DNA from: Bosea sp. PAMC 26642
Lineage (GTDB): Bacteria; Pseudomonadota; Alphaproteobacteria; Rhizobiales; Beijerinckiaceae
Length of the DNA stretch: 64,000 bases
Direction of reading: 5' to 3'
NCBI RefSeq assembly: GCF_001562255.1
Contig: NZ_CP014301.1
Location: 2,170,001-2,234,000, forward strand
The notes under the pieces are model-generated. The model did no database searches. It was not told the DNA's origin and saw nothing but the letters and a program-made list of their open reading frames with translations. Made by a program: the position numbers and the translations under genes. Positions 29,294 to 38,145 of the stretch are shown piece by piece. Each line of letters begins with the position of its first letter. Within the stretch, counting starts at the first letter, position 1.

Positions 29294-30721
29294 TCAGTCG
29301 TCGGCTGGAACGGCCGGGAAGCGCGCCACGACCGCCTTGACGATCGGTCCCATGCGCGAACCGAGCGATCCCTTGACCGTGACGACGTCGCCGGCCCGGA
29401 CCGCATCCAGCACGAGGGGCTCCAGCCCGCTCGCCTGGCCGGCATAAGCGCCCCTGAGGGCAGATGGCAAGCTATCGTAGAGCCCGCGCATCAGCGGTCC
29501 GCAGGCAAAAACCTTGTCGATGCCGTTCTCGACGACGACTCTGGCGAGATCCTTGTGCAGTTGCGGCGCGCTCGGACCGAGTTCGAGCATGTCGCCCAGC
29601 ACCGCGACACGACGCCCCCGCCCCGCGACCGGCATCCGGCCGAGATTCTCGATCGCGGCCCGCATCGAGGCCGGATTGCCGTTGTAGCTTTCGTCGATCA
29701 GCGTGAAGGCCCCGCTTGGCCCGTGCAGGGTCTGGTGCGCGCCGCGCCCCGCCGGCGGCTTGAGATCGCCGAGCGATAGCGCGGCCAAGGCGAGGTCCGC
29801 CCCCGTCGCCGTCACGGCCGCGAGAACCGCGAGCGAGTTCAACACGATGTGCTTGCCGGGGCTGCCCAGCCGGTAGGTCACGGGCTGGCCGAGGACGACC
29901 GCATCGACCGTCGAGACGTCGGGCCTGAGCGCGCATGAGATCAGACGAACGTCGGCATGCGCGCTCTCGCCGAAGCTGATGATGCGCCCGGCCGGGCTCG
30001 CCTCCGCGATCTCGCGCAGTAGCGCTGCCTGCGGGATGTCGGCATTGACGATCGCTGTGCCTCCCGGCTTCAGCGCCTTGAAGATCGAACCTTTTTCCTC
30101 GGCGATGCCCTCGATCGAGTCGAAAGCGGCCAGATGCACCGGCTGCACCGTGGTAACGACCGCGACGTCCGGCGTGACGAGCTTCGCCAGCGGCAGGATT
30201 TCGCCGGGATTGCTCATCCCGATCTCGTAGACCGCATATGCCACGGAGCTTGGAGTCCGACATAACGTCAGCGGGACGCCCCAATGGTTGTTGTAGGAGG
30301 CGACCGGCGCATGAGTCTGCCCCTGCCGCGACAGCACGAGCCTGAGCGCCTCCTTGGTGCCGGTCTTGCCGACCGAGCCCGTGACGGCGACCACGCGGGC
30401 GTTCAATTCGGCGCGGCGGGCCATGCCGGCCTGCTCCATCGCCTTCAGCACGTCGGGCACGACCGCGCAGGCGCCGGTGCCCGCAAACTGCGCCTCATGC
30501 GCCTCGTCGATCACGGCGAGCGCCGCACCTTTCGCCAGAGCCCCGGCGACGAACTCATGCCCGTCCCGCGCCTCGCCGGTGATGGCGAAAAAGGCGTCGC
30601 CCGGCTCCAGCGTGCGGGTGTCGATCGAGATGCCGGTCACGGCAGGCGGCACTGCGCCGGCAGCTCTGGCGCCCATCGCCGCAACCAGGGCTTCTCCGCT
30701 CCACAGGGGCGCGCTAATCAT
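29294..30721 (-). CDS. murF: UDP-MurNAc-tripeptide--D-Ala-D-Ala ligase MurF
   Basis: Adds the D-Ala-D-Ala dipeptide made by Ddl to the stem. The ATP loop is [10 protein letters not shown] (residues 115-124; most relatives have GKTTTKE, a conservative change outside the lysine). [11 protein letters not shown] and [20 protein letters not shown] are family blocks. 475 residues. The ATG overlaps the murE stop by 4 bp, so the two are translationally coupled. Confidence 0.96.
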   Translation of the reverse strand: MISAPLWSGEALVAAMGARAAGAVPPAVTGISIDTRTLEPGDAFFAITGEARDGHEFVAGALAKGAALAVIDEAHEAQFAGTGACAVVPDVLKAMEQAGMARRAELNARVVAVTGSVGKTGTKEALRLVLSRQGQTHAPVASYNNHWGVPLTLCRTPSSVAYAVYEIGMSNPGEILPLAKLVTPDVAVVTTVQPVHLAAFDSIEGIAEEKGSIFKALKPGGTAIVNADIPQAALLREIAEASPAGRIISFGESAHADVRLISCALRPDVSTVDAVVLGQPVTYRLGSPGKHIVLNSLAVLAAVTATGADLALAALSLGDLKPPAGRGAHQTLHGPSGAFTLIDESYNGNPASMRAAIENLGRMPVAGRGRRVAVLGDMLELGPSAPQLHKDLARVVVENGIDKVFACGPLMRGLYDSLPSALRGAYAGQASGLEPLVLDAVRAGDVVTVKGSLGSRMGPIVKAVVARFPAVPADD

Positions 30722-32163
30722 GCGATCTCCGCAATTGCCGTCCGCACCACGTCCTGGTCGGAGAACGGCAAGGTCCGATCGCCGATGATCTGGCCGGTTT
30801 CATGGCCCTTGCCGGCCACGACCAGAAGATCGCCCGGCTTGAGATCCCGCACCGCGAACTGGATCGCTTCCGCCCGCCCGCTGATTTCCGTGAGCCGGGG
30901 CGATGCGGCAAGGATTTCGGCCCGGATCGCCGCCGCATCCTCGGTGCGGGGATTGTCGTCGGTGACGATCGCGACATCCGCGAGTTGCGCCGCGATTGCG
31001 CCCATCACCGGCCGCTTGCCGCGATCGCGATCGCCGCCACAGCCGAAGACGCAGATCAGCCGACCCGTCGCATAGGGCCGCAGCGTGAGAAGCACGGCCT
31101 CCAGCGCATCGGGCTTGTGCGCAAAATCGACGACGGCGAGCCCGCCATTGACCGAGCCGATGCGCTCGAGCCGCCCCGACACGCCGGTCAGGCCGGCAAG
31201 CGCCTCGATGGCCGCAGCAGGCTCCGCTCCCGTCGCGATGGCGAGCCCCGCGGCGACGAGCGCGTTGCCGGCCATGAAGTCGCCGACCAGCGGCAGTGTG
31301 ACGGAGATGTCGCGGCCATCCGCGCGCACCAGCAGCCGCTGCGAGAATCCGTCCCGCTCGACGTCGAGCAGGGTCAGCGTCTCGCCCTGCCGCCCCACCC
31401 CGATGATCGGATGGCCGGCCGCGGCGGCGGCGGCCTCGGCGGCATATGCGCCGTCGCGATTGATCACGATCGGGGCGCCGGCCGGCAGAAGCTCCCAGAG
31501 CCGCAGCTTGGCGGCGAGATAATCCTCGACCGTCGGATGGTAGTCGAGATGGTCGCGGCCGAGATTGAGGTAGGCGCCGGCAGCGAGCCGCACCCCGTCG
31601 AGCCGGCGCTGGTCGAGCCCGTGCGAGGACGCCTCCATCGCCAGATGCGTGACGCCCTCGCTCGCCAGCGTGTCGAGCGAAGCATGCAGCGAGAGCGGAT
31701 CGGGCGTCGTCAGCGAGCCGTATTTGGCGCCCTTCGACGTCACGATCCCGACCGTCCCGACGCTTGCCGCCTCATGGCCGAGCGCCTGGAAGATCTGGCG
31801 CGCGAAATCGGCGACCGAAGATTTGCCGCTCGTCCCCGTGACAGCAACGATGGTGCCGGGCTGGCGCGGATGGACGACGGCCGCAGCCAGCGACAGCGCC
31901 AGGCGCGGATCATTGACCTGCGCGAAGGCGACAGCCGGGTCGAGATCGCTCGGCCGCGGCTGGCCGGAGACGACGGCGATTGCCCCCTTCGCCACCGCGT
32001 CCGCAATGAAGCGCCCGCCATCGGCCTTGGAGCCGGCGAGCGCGACGAAGACCTGGCCGGGCACAACCTTGCGGCTGTCGAAGGCGACGCCGGAGGCGGC
32101 GCGGTCGGCCTCGCCGGGCGAAAACGCCTCGGGAAAGAGATGGCCAATGTGGAAGGAGGGCAT
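30718..32163 (-). CDS. murE: UDP-MurNAc-L-Ala-D-Glu--meso-diaminopimelate ligase MurE
   Basis: Adds the third residue of the stem peptide. ATP loop GTSGKSS at residues 110-116; MEASSHGLDQRRLDGV and the substrate-specificity motif DNPR (VTDDNPRTEDAAAI) indicate meso-diaminopimelate rather than lysine. ATG 32163 is preferred; a GTG two codons upstream is equally open. 481 residues. The palindromic element A1 lies in the 187-bp gap between ftsI and murE, an unusual interruption of a normally tight gene pair. Confidence 0.97.
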   Translation of the reverse strand: MPSFHIGHLFPEAFSPGEADRAASGVAFDSRKVVPGQVFVALAGSKADGGRFIADAVAKGAIAVVSGQPRPSDLDPAVAFAQVNDPRLALSLAAAVVHPRQPGTIVAVTGTSGKSSVADFARQIFQALGHEAASVGTVGIVTSKGAKYGSLTTPDPLSLHASLDTLASEGVTHLAMEASSHGLDQRRLDGVRLAAGAYLNLGRDHLDYHPTVEDYLAAKLRLWELLPAGAPIVINRDGAYAAEAAAAAAGHPIIGVGRQGETLTLLDVERDGFSQRLLVRADGRDISVTLPLVGDFMAGNALVAAGLAIATGAEPAAAIEALAGLTGVSGRLERIGSVNGGLAVVDFAHKPDALEAVLLTLRPYATGRLICVFGCGGDRDRGKRPVMGAIAAQLADVAIVTDDNPRTEDAAAIRAEILAASPRLTEISGRAEAIQFAVRDLKPGDLLVVAGKGHETGQIIGDRTLPFSDQDVVRTAIAEIA

Positions 32164-32200
32164 GATCACGTCTCGATTCGGCTGGAAACGACCATCTCAG

Positions 32201-32320
32201 CCCTCATCCTGAGGAGCAAGGCGAAGCCTTGCGTCTCGAAGGATGCTCCAGTTCGCTAGCTGGCATTTTCTGAAGCATCCTTCGAGACGCGATCCTTCGG
32301 ATCGCTCCTCAGGATGAGGG
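32201..32320. repeat. Nested-palindrome (cloverleaf) element, family A copy 1
   Basis: The outer arms CCCTCATCCTGAGGAGC (32201-32217) and 32304-32320 are perfectly complementary over 17 bp. The inner arms GCGTCTCGAAGGATGCT (32231-32247) and 32274-32290 are also perfect over 17 bp. Between outer and inner arms are small hairpins, AAGGC-GAA-GCCTT on the left and GATCC-TTC-GGATC on the right, giving a cloverleaf. A second copy is at 56962-57075. It lies between ftsI and murE. Confidence 0.92.
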
Positions 32321-32350
32321 CTCAAGAGGAAGAACCGCCGCAAGCCGCTC

Positions 32351-34129
32351 TTACCGCGTCCCCCAGGCCCCGAGCCGCGCCATCAGCGGGAACGGCGCGA
32401 CCGGTGGCTCGAAGCGCGGTGCCAGGCCCAGGATCGGCGCGACGCGCTCGATCACCTTGCCTGTGGTGATGCCGGCGTTCCAGGCGGCCGTCGAGTAGCC
32501 GCCGCTCTCGGCGTAGCCCTTCGGCTCGTCGTAGATCACGAGGAAAAGGTATTTTGGCTTGTCGGACGGTGCGATCGCCGTGAAGGTCGTGAAATTGCGG
32601 TTCTTGGCGTAGCGGCCGTTGATGACCTTTTCGGCGGTGCCGGTCTTGCCGCCGACGAAATAGCCGGCGACGTCGGCCTTGCGGGCCGAGCCCTTCTCGC
32701 CGTTGAGCCGCATGATGAAGCGCATCGCTTCCGAGGTCTCGGGCTTGATCACCCGGATGCCACCCTTTTTCGCGTCCTCCTCGGAACGCTTCAGGAAGGT
32801 CGGGGTGATCAGCGTTCCGCCATTGACCAGCGCACCGACGGCCGCCATCGCCTGGATCGGCGCAACCGCGAGGCCGTGCCCGAAGGCGATGGTGGCGGTG
32901 TTGATTTCGCCCCAGCGGCCCGGCACGATCGGCGCGGCGCTCTCGGGCAGTTCGGTCTGCATCCGGTCAAGCTGCATCATCTTGCGCAGGAAGGCCTTGT
33001 GGCCCTCCACGCCGACCGACAGCGCCATCTTGATCGAACCCATGTTCGACGAGTGCAGGAAGACCTCCGGCACCGTCAGGGTGCGGCCCGTGCCGTGATA
33101 TTCCTTGATGACCTGCCGGCCGAACCGCATCATGCCGCCGGCGGTCGAATAGCTCGAATTGATGTTGGCCTTGCCGGAATCGAGCGCCATCGCGATCGTC
33201 AGCGCCTTGAAGGTCGAGCCCATCTCGTAGACGCCGACGCTCATCCGGTTGATCCGATCCTTCTCCTGCGCATCGACCGGATTGCTCGGATCGTAATCGG
33301 GCAGCGAAGCCAGCGCCAGCACCTCGCCGGTGTTGACGTCCAGGATCGCGCCCGCCGCTGCGATCGCCTTGAACCGCTCCATCCCCTTCGACAGTTCATC
33401 GCGCAGTGCGTGCTGGACGCGCAGGTCGATCGAGAGCTGGACCGGCTTGAGGTCGGAGGCCTGCGTCGCGAGCCCGGCGCCGTTGAGATCCTGCAGCCCC
33501 TGCGAGTCGATGTACTTTTCCATGCCGGCGATGCCGACATTGTCGACATTGGCGAAGCCCAGCACATGGGCGGCGGCCGTGCCGTTGGGATAGACGCGCT
33601 TGTTCTCCGGAACGAAGCCGACGCCGGGGATGCCGAGCCGGTGGACCTCGGCCTGCTGGCGCGGCGTGATCTCGCGCTTGACCCAGACGAAGCCCTTCTT
33701 GGTGCCGAGCTTGTCGCGCAGGTCCTTGGCGTCGAGTTCGGGCAGGACGGCGGTGAGGAGTTCAGTCGCCTCGTCCTTGTCGAGGATCTTGCGCGGCTCG
33801 GCGAAGACCGAGACGGTGCGGATATCGGTCGCCATGACGTTGCCGGCGCGGTCCACGATATCGGGCCGCGCTGCCGAGATCGCCGTCGAGGTGGCGCGGC
33901 GCAGGCCGACCTGTTCGTTGGGCACCGTCGCCAGCATGACGAGCCGGCCGGTGATGGCAGAGAACAGCAAAGCGAAGCCGAGGATCACCAGGCCGACGCG
34001 CGGCTGGCTCTTCTCGCCGCTCATCCGGAAGACGTCGCGCAGAAAGGCGAGGCGCCGCGGGCGGGACGGCATTTCGATTGCGGATGCGGTTACGTCGGGC
34101 GATGCGCCGCCGGGGGTGTTACGGCTCAT
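32351..34129 (-). CDS. ftsI: Septal peptidoglycan transpeptidase FtsI (PBP3)
   Basis: The 592-residue class B penicillin-binding protein that cross-links septal wall. One membrane span (VGLVILGFALLFSAITGRLVML, residues 45-66), a dimerisation/pedestal domain with RPDIVDRAGNVMATDI, then the transpeptidase with S305-T-F-K308, S360-S-N362 and K495-T-G-T498. ATG 34129 is chosen because its ATGA overlaps the ftsL stop; the long upstream open extension is antisense-like and rejected. It works with FtsW, FtsQ and FtsL encoded in the same cluster. Confidence 0.97.
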   Translation of the reverse strand: MSRNTPGGASPDVTASAIEMPSRPRRLAFLRDVFRMSGEKSQPRVGLVILGFALLFSAITGRLVMLATVPNEQVGLRRATSTAISAARPDIVDRAGNVMATDIRTVSVFAEPRKILDKDEATELLTAVLPELDAKDLRDKLGTKKGFVWVKREITPRQQAEVHRLGIPGVGFVPENKRVYPNGTAAAHVLGFANVDNVGIAGMEKYIDSQGLQDLNGAGLATQASDLKPVQLSIDLRVQHALRDELSKGMERFKAIAAAGAILDVNTGEVLALASLPDYDPSNPVDAQEKDRINRMSVGVYEMGSTFKALTIAMALDSGKANINSSYSTAGGMMRFGRQVIKEYHGTGRTLTVPEVFLHSSNMGSIKMALSVGVEGHKAFLRKMMQLDRMQTELPESAAPIVPGRWGEINTATIAFGHGLAVAPIQAMAAVGALVNGGTLITPTFLKRSEEDAKKGGIRVIKPETSEAMRFIMRLNGEKGSARKADVAGYFVGGKTGTAEKVINGRYAKNRNFTTFTAIAPSDKPKYLFLVIYDEPKGYAESGGYSTAAWNAGITTGKVIERVAPILGLAPRFEPPVAPFPLMARLGAWGTR

Positions 34130-34515
34130 GGGCGGCCTCCAGGCGTGGTCGGGCCGCTGGCCTTGCGGTCCCGCGGCGTCTCGGTCGGCAGGCCGAGGCC
34201 CAGATCCTCGAGCTTGCGGCCGATCGCATCGACCTTGGGGCCGCGATTGGGGATGTCGGAGGCACGCACGACCTGCGTCACCGAGAAGGGCTGCAGGTCG
34301 AGATGGCGGTCGGCCAGCGTCTGCAGCCGGTCGGGCCGGCTGAGGAACTGCCATTCGGCCTTCAGCACCGCGATGGCGTCGCGCTCGCGCTGGGCCTTGC
34401 TGCGCAGTTTCTGCAGCTGCTCGGCCTCGAGCGTCGTCTCGTATTTGATCGTGTAGGCATAGAGCGCCGAGGAGACCAGCGCGCCGATGGCAACCACATG
34501 CAGCAGCTTGATCAC
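34126..34515 (-). CDS. ftsL: Cell division protein FtsL
   Basis: A short bitopic protein of 129 residues: an N-terminal membrane span (IKLLHVVAIGALVSSALYAY) followed by a leucine-zipper-like coiled coil (LEAEQLQKLRSKAQRERDAIAVLKAEW). The family block SRPDRLQTLADRHLDLQP follows, then a Pro-rich tail. It bridges FtsQ/FtsB and FtsW/FtsI. The start is GTG, right after the rsmH stop; it overlaps ftsI by 4 bp. Confidence 0.93.
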   Translation of the reverse strand: MIKLLHVVAIGALVSSALYAYTIKYETTLEAEQLQKLRSKAQRERDAIAVLKAEWQFLSRPDRLQTLADRHLDLQPFSVTQVVRASDIPNRGPKVDAIGRKLEDLGLGLPTETPRDRKASGPTTPGGRP

Positions 34516-34517
34516 GC

Positions 34518-35558
34518 TCAGGGCCTCCGCCGGGGTTGGGGATCGGGCACGTCCGCGAGCGCCGTCAAAGCGGCTTCGGCGGCGCGGGCAGGCACCTCCG
34601 TCCGCTGAGCGGCGCGCAGCTTCGCCGAGCGGGCACGCGGGTTGGCCCGCATCTCGGCTTCCGAGGGCGCGACAGGCCCCCGGCTGACGAGGCTGAACGT
34701 CGGTTCCGCCACGCTGACGACCGGCGCGTGGCGCGAGCCGGCGGGCGCACGACCCGAGCGGGTCGACATGAACTGCTTGACGATGCGGTCCTCCAGCGAA
34801 TGGAAGGTCACCACCACCAGCCGGCCGCCGGGCTTCAACACGGTCTCGGCCGCGTGAAGAGCCCGCACCAGTTCGCCGAGTTCGTCGTTGACCGCGATGC
34901 GCAGCGCCTGGAACGTCCGCGTCGCCGGATGCGCGCCGCCGGGCTCACCGCGAACGATGCTCGCCACCAGATCGGCCAGTTGCTTCGTCGTCGTCAGCGG
35001 CTCCTTGCGCCGGGCCTCGATGATCGCCCGGGCCACCGCACGCGAGCGCCGCTCCTCGCCATAGTGATAGATGATGTTGGCGAGCAGGCCTTCCTCGGCC
35101 TCGTTGACGAGATCAGCCGCGCTCTGGCCCTCGCGGGCCATGCGCATGTCGAGCGGCCCGTCGAAGCGGAAGGAGAAGCCGCGCTGCGCCTCGTCGATCT
35201 GCATGGAGGACACGCCGATATCGAGCACGACGCCGTCGAGCGGCGCCATCTGGAAACGTTGCGCCTCTTCGGCGAGCTCGCCGAAGCGGGCCTGCGCCAG
35301 CGTCAGGCGACCATCCATGGCAGCGACTATATCGGCGCCGCCGGTGATCGCGGTCGGATCGCGGTCGAGCGCGAGCAGAGTGATGTCGGATGCGCTGTCG
35401 AGGATGGCGCGCGCATAGCCGCCGGCCCCGAAGGTGCCGTCGAGATAGCGCCCGCCTGCCTTGGGCGCGAGCGCTTGCAGCACCTCGGCCAGCAGCACGG
35501 GGACGTGCCGCGCATCGGGATCGACCGCCGCCTCGTCCCGCCGCACCCGCCCCTTCAT
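34518..35558 (-). CDS. rsmH: 16S rRNA (cytosine1402-N4)-methyltransferase RsmH (MraW)
   Basis: SAM-dependent methyltransferase of 346 residues. The opening [36 protein letters not shown] holds the SAM loop. [31 protein letters not shown] is the most conserved block of the family and [15 protein letters not shown] the C-terminal one. ATG 35558 overlaps the mraZ stop by 4 bp (ATGA). Standard second gene of the dcw cluster. Confidence 0.97.
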   Translation of the reverse strand: MKGRVRRDEAAVDPDARHVPVLLAEVLQALAPKAGGRYLDGTFGAGGYARAILDSASDITLLALDRDPTAITGGADIVAAMDGRLTLAQARFGELAEEAQRFQMAPLDGVVLDIGVSSMQIDEAQRGFSFRFDGPLDMRMAREGQSAADLVNEAEEGLLANIIYHYGEERRSRAVARAIIEARRKEPLTTTKQLADLVASIVRGEPGGAHPATRTFQALRIAVNDELGELVRALHAAETVLKPGGRLVVVTFHSLEDRIVKQFMSTRSGRAPAGSRHAPVVSVAEPTFSLVSRGPVAPSEAEMRANPRARSAKLRAAQRTEVPARAAEAALTALADVPDPQPRRRP

Positions 35559-36040
35559 GAGGTCGCCGTCCCGGCAGGCGGCACGGAAAGCGGCTGCGAG
35601 CCGAGCACGCGCTTGACGTCGCGCAACCGCGTCCGTGCGGTCTCCAGATGCGCCTGGAAGCGCTCCGGATCCCAGATCTGGAATTTGTGGCCGAGCCCGA
35701 CGAAGGTCACCGCCTCGCCGATGCCGGCATGTGTTCTCAGCGCCTCGCTCAGCATGATGCGGCCCTCTGGGTCGACCTTGAGCACCTCCGAGGCGCCGTT
35801 CAGCGCCGTCGAGAGCAGTTCCCATTCGTCCGAGAAGGGCGAGAAGCGCGCCAGGATGTCGTCGATCGTCGCGCGCAGAGCATGGCCGCCGGCATCCAAT
35901 GCCGGCAGGTCGATGGCGCGATGGACATAGAGCCCCTCGTAGCCGTCCTTGGCCAGGATCGCACGAAAGCTTGCAGGGATCGAGACGCGGCCCTTGGCGT
36001 CGAGCCGGTTGGTGAAGTTCGAGACGAAGCGGTCCGTCAA
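35555..36040 (-). CDS. mraZ: Transcriptional regulator MraZ
   Basis: 161 residues with two SpoVT-AbrB swapped-hairpin domains ([21 protein letters not shown] and [21 protein letters not shown]). MraZ binds TGGG repeats in its own promoter and represses the dcw operon in E. coli. The start codon is TTG at 36040 with a strong GGGAGG ribosome site 5 nt upstream, suggesting deliberately limited initiation. The matching TGGG ladder is found 150-190 bp upstream. Confidence 0.95.
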   Translation of the reverse strand: MTDRFVSNFTNRLDAKGRVSIPASFRAILAKDGYEGLYVHRAIDLPALDAGGHALRATIDDILARFSPFSDEWELLSTALNGASEVLKVDPEGRIMLSEALRTHAGIGEAVTFVGLGHKFQIWDPERFQAHLETARTRLRDVKRVLGSQPLSVPPAGTATS

Positions 36041-36103
36041 CGCCGCCTCCCGGCCTGCTCTTCACACTCCCGTCGCACCGCGGAGCAGGCGGAGTCGAAG
36101 CCT

Positions 36104-36192
36104 CCCGTCGAAGCAGGCAAAGCGAAAGCATCGGCCGAAATCCGCGCGGCACACGGACCCTGGTCTGACGATCGCCTGCCGGCTTCGACGGG
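36104..36192 (-). promoter_or_regulatory. Long-range hairpin in the mraZ leader
   Basis: On the minus strand the presumed 5' end of the mRNA begins CCCGTCGAAGC (36192-36182), which pairs perfectly with GCTTCGACGGG (36114-36104). A 4-nt bulge separates this from a further AGGC/GCCT pairing. The 5' arm begins where transcription from the proposed promoter would start. The stem is about 11+4 bp closing a loop of roughly 55 nt. Confidence 0.55.
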
Positions 36193-36232
36193 ATAATTTG
36201 GGATAGCATGGGCCTATATGGGCGTCAATGGA
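36189..36232 (-). promoter_or_regulatory. mra promoter overlapping MraZ-box ladder
   Basis: On the plus strand TGGG occurs at 36199, 36209 and 36219, flanked by CGGG at 36189 and TGGA at 36229: an exact 10-bp period, matching the TGGGN-N5 direct repeats bound by MraZ. On the minus strand TTGACG (36228-36223) and TATCCC (36205-36200) are 17 bp apart, a good -35 and weak -10 buried inside the repeats. Bound MraZ would block this promoter. Confidence 0.75.
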
Positions 36233-36393
36233 ATCGGACGCGCCAAGCGGTTGGCGCAAGCTCGCCGCAGCATCACAACCCGTTAAGGTTAAGTATCCGT
36301 AAGCGCGGGTGATTTGCCGCCCGTGCGAGCACGGAGCGTTGCCTCAGTCGTTGCGGGTCACGCGATTTGCGCGAAAATATTTTCCGACTTGGC

Positions 36394-36858
36394 TCAAGTC
36401 GGCCCGGCCGCCTTCAGCAGCGCGTCGCGCAAGGCGAGCAGATCCGTCAGCAGCCGCGCATTCTGCTGCGACGACTGGCCGATGGCGCAGCCGATGGCGT
36501 CGGGAACGCAGCGCCCCTTCTCCCGCAGCGCGGCGCCTTCCGCCGTCAGATGCAGCCGGACCCGCCGCTCATCCTCGCGGCTGCGCTCGCGCCGGATCAG
36601 CCCGGCTGCCTCCAGGCGCTTCAGCAGCGGCGTCAGCGTGCCCGAATCGAGCATCAGCCGCTCGCCCATCGCTTTCACGGTGAGACCGTCACATTCCCAC
36701 AGCACGAGCATGACCAGATATTGCGGATAGGTCAGGCCGAGATCGGCCAGCACGGACCGATAGACGCGGTTGAAGGCATGGCTCGCCTGGTAGATCGCGA
36801 AGCACAGTTGCCCGTCGAGCTTGAGCGCGTCCGGCTCGGAACCTGTCGCTGTCGACAT
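36394..36858 (-). CDS. ohrR: MarR-family organic peroxide sensor OhrR
   Basis: 154-residue winged-helix repressor. The redox cysteine is C19 in the family motif LDGQLCFAIYQASHAFNRVY; LTYPQYLVMLVLWE and LDSGTLTPLLKRLEAAGLI are the OhrR helices including the DNA-reading helix. Organic peroxides oxidise the cysteine and release DNA. ATG 36858 has AGGGG just upstream. It is divergent from ohr, and an operator-like palindrome covers the ohr -35 region. Confidence 0.94.
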   Translation of the reverse strand: MSTATGSEPDALKLDGQLCFAIYQASHAFNRVYRSVLADLGLTYPQYLVMLVLWECDGLTVKAMGERLMLDSGTLTPLLKRLEAAGLIRRERSREDERRVRLHLTAEGAALREKGRCVPDAIGCAIGQSSQQNARLLTDLLALRDALLKAAGPT

Positions 36859-36950
36859 CGCATCCCCTGCATTCGCGCTGATCAAGCTGGACCGCCCAGC
36901 CCTACCCGAGTCGCATCTCGATCAACTCCGCGTGAAATCGACTTTGATCG

Positions 36951-36980
36951 TTGACAATTCAATTGTGCACGATCTAATCT
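36951..36980 (+). promoter_or_regulatory. ohr promoter with OhrR operator
   Basis: TTGACA (36951-36956) and TAATCT (36975-36980) are 18 bp apart. The 13-bp perfect palindrome ACAATTCAATTGT (36954-36966) overlaps the -35 and closely matches the known OhrR operator TACAATT-N-AATTGTA. Confidence 0.85.
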
Positions 36981-37047
36981 CTTCGTGCAAGTGAACGATC
37001 GGAGTTCGCGGACGATGCGTCCGCGACGGACTGCAAGGAGTTCAACG

Positions 37048-37470
37048 ATGAAAATTCTCTACACCGCGCATGGTTCCGCCACCGGCGGCCGCGAAGGCAA
37101 GGCCGCGACCGACACCGGCAACATCAGCGTCGTCCTGAACACCCCGAAGGAGCTCGGCGGCGGCGGCGGCGAGGGCACCAACCCCGAGCAGCTGTTCTCG
37201 ATGGGCTATTCCGCCTGCTTCCTCGGCGCGCTGAAGTTTGTCGCCGGCAAGGAAAAGGTGACGATCCCCGATGACGCCAAGGTCAGCGCCGATGTCGGCA
37301 TCGGCCCGCGTGACGATGGCGGCGGCTTCGGACTCGAAGTGAAGCTCACAATCTCGGTGCCGGGCGTCGACAAGGCCGTCGTCGAGGACCTCGTCCAGAA
37401 GGCTCACATCGTCTGCCCGTATTCGAACGCGACGAGGGGCAACATCCCGGTCGATCTGCAGGTCGCGTGA
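37048..37470 (+). CDS. ohr: Organic hydroperoxide resistance protein Ohr
   Basis: 140-residue thiol peroxidase that reduces organic hydroperoxides using lipoylated proteins. The two catalytic cysteines are C57 (FSMGYSACFLGALKFVAG) and C123 (AHIVCPYSNATRGNIPVDL). The N-terminus MKILYTAHGSATGGREG is typical. AAGGAG precedes the ATG by 8 nt. It is regulated by the divergent ohrR. Confidence 0.97.
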   Translation: MKILYTAHGSATGGREGKAATDTGNISVVLNTPKELGGGGGEGTNPEQLFSMGYSACFLGALKFVAGKEKVTIPDDAKVSADVGIGPRDDGGGFGLEVKLTISVPGVDKAVVEDLVQKAHIVCPYSNATRGNIPVDLQVA

Positions 37471-37496
37471 TCGTCTGCTGATCCAAACGCAGGGCG

Positions 37497-37593
37497 TCAT
37501 CCCGGACAAGCGGCAAAGACGCGCTGATCCGGGATCCATTCCTGAACGGTTCAGGCATGGATCCCGGGTCTCCCTGCGGTCGCCCGGGATGAC
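37497..37593. repeat. Nested-palindrome element, family B
   Basis: Outer arms GTCATCCCGG (37497-37506) / CCGGGATGAC (37584-37593), inner arms GGGATCCAT (37531-37539) / ATGGATCCC (37557-37565), and at the centre a palindrome CCTGAACGGTTCAGG (37541-37555). It lies between the convergent ends of ohr and rnpB. This GTCATCCCGG...GATCCGGGATCCAT type is a familiar dispersed intergenic repeat in Hyphomicrobiales. Confidence 0.85.
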
Positions 37594-37619
37594 CCCATTG
37601 TTGTGCAAAAGATCAAGGT

Positions 37620-38083
37620 GCCAGCCGGCCTGTAAGCCGGGTTCTGGATGGCCGGAAGATTTCTCCCCCGACGTGACGGCCATTCCTCTGGGACGCGCAT
37701 TGCTACGCGCCTCGAGCAACCAACCCGGACGACAAGGCCCAGAAACAGGCCCCTCCCCGCTTGCGCGAAAAGCATCGTCCCTATTCGGTTTTGCTCCCGG
37801 TGGGGCTTGCCATGCCGTCCCCGTTGCCGGGTCCGCGGTGCGCTCTTACCGCACCTTTTCACCCTTACCTGCCTTCGCAGCTTGCGCTGCTACGGCACGG
37901 CAAGCCCGAGGGCCTGTCGCGCCGAAGCCCCAAGGGGCGAAGGCGGGCGGTTCGATCTCTGTGGCGCTTTCCCTGGGGTTGCCCCCGCCGGACGTTATCC
38001 GGCACCGTGTTTCCGTGGAGCCCGGACTTTCCTCCCCCAAAAGAACCTGAGCTCTCGCGGGAGCGGCCGTCCGGCCGACTGGC
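37620..38083 (-). ncRNA. rnpB: RNase P RNA
   Basis: The catalytic RNA that trims tRNA 5' ends. The minus strand carries the universal core GGAGGAAAGTCCGGGCTCC (about 38036-38018) and, near the 3' end, ACCCGGCTTACAGGCCGGC. The P1 helix is formed by GCCAGTCGGCC at the 5' end (38083-38073) and GGCCGGCTGGC at the 3' end (37630-37620), with one G-U pair, fixing both limits within a few bases. About 464 nt, slightly long for the class A type. Many short open frames over it are not genes. Confidence 0.95.
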
Positions 38084-38145
38084 GTTGCGGCTAGTGCGCG
38101 TTCCACCGCGCAACGTCAAGCGACGGGGAACCTTCGCCGACCTGC

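Noticed and set aside
36270..36300. CtrA-type site upstream of mraZ (TTAAGG-TTAAG)
   Set aside because: The two TTAA units are only 2 nt apart, not 7; does not fit the CtrA spacing.
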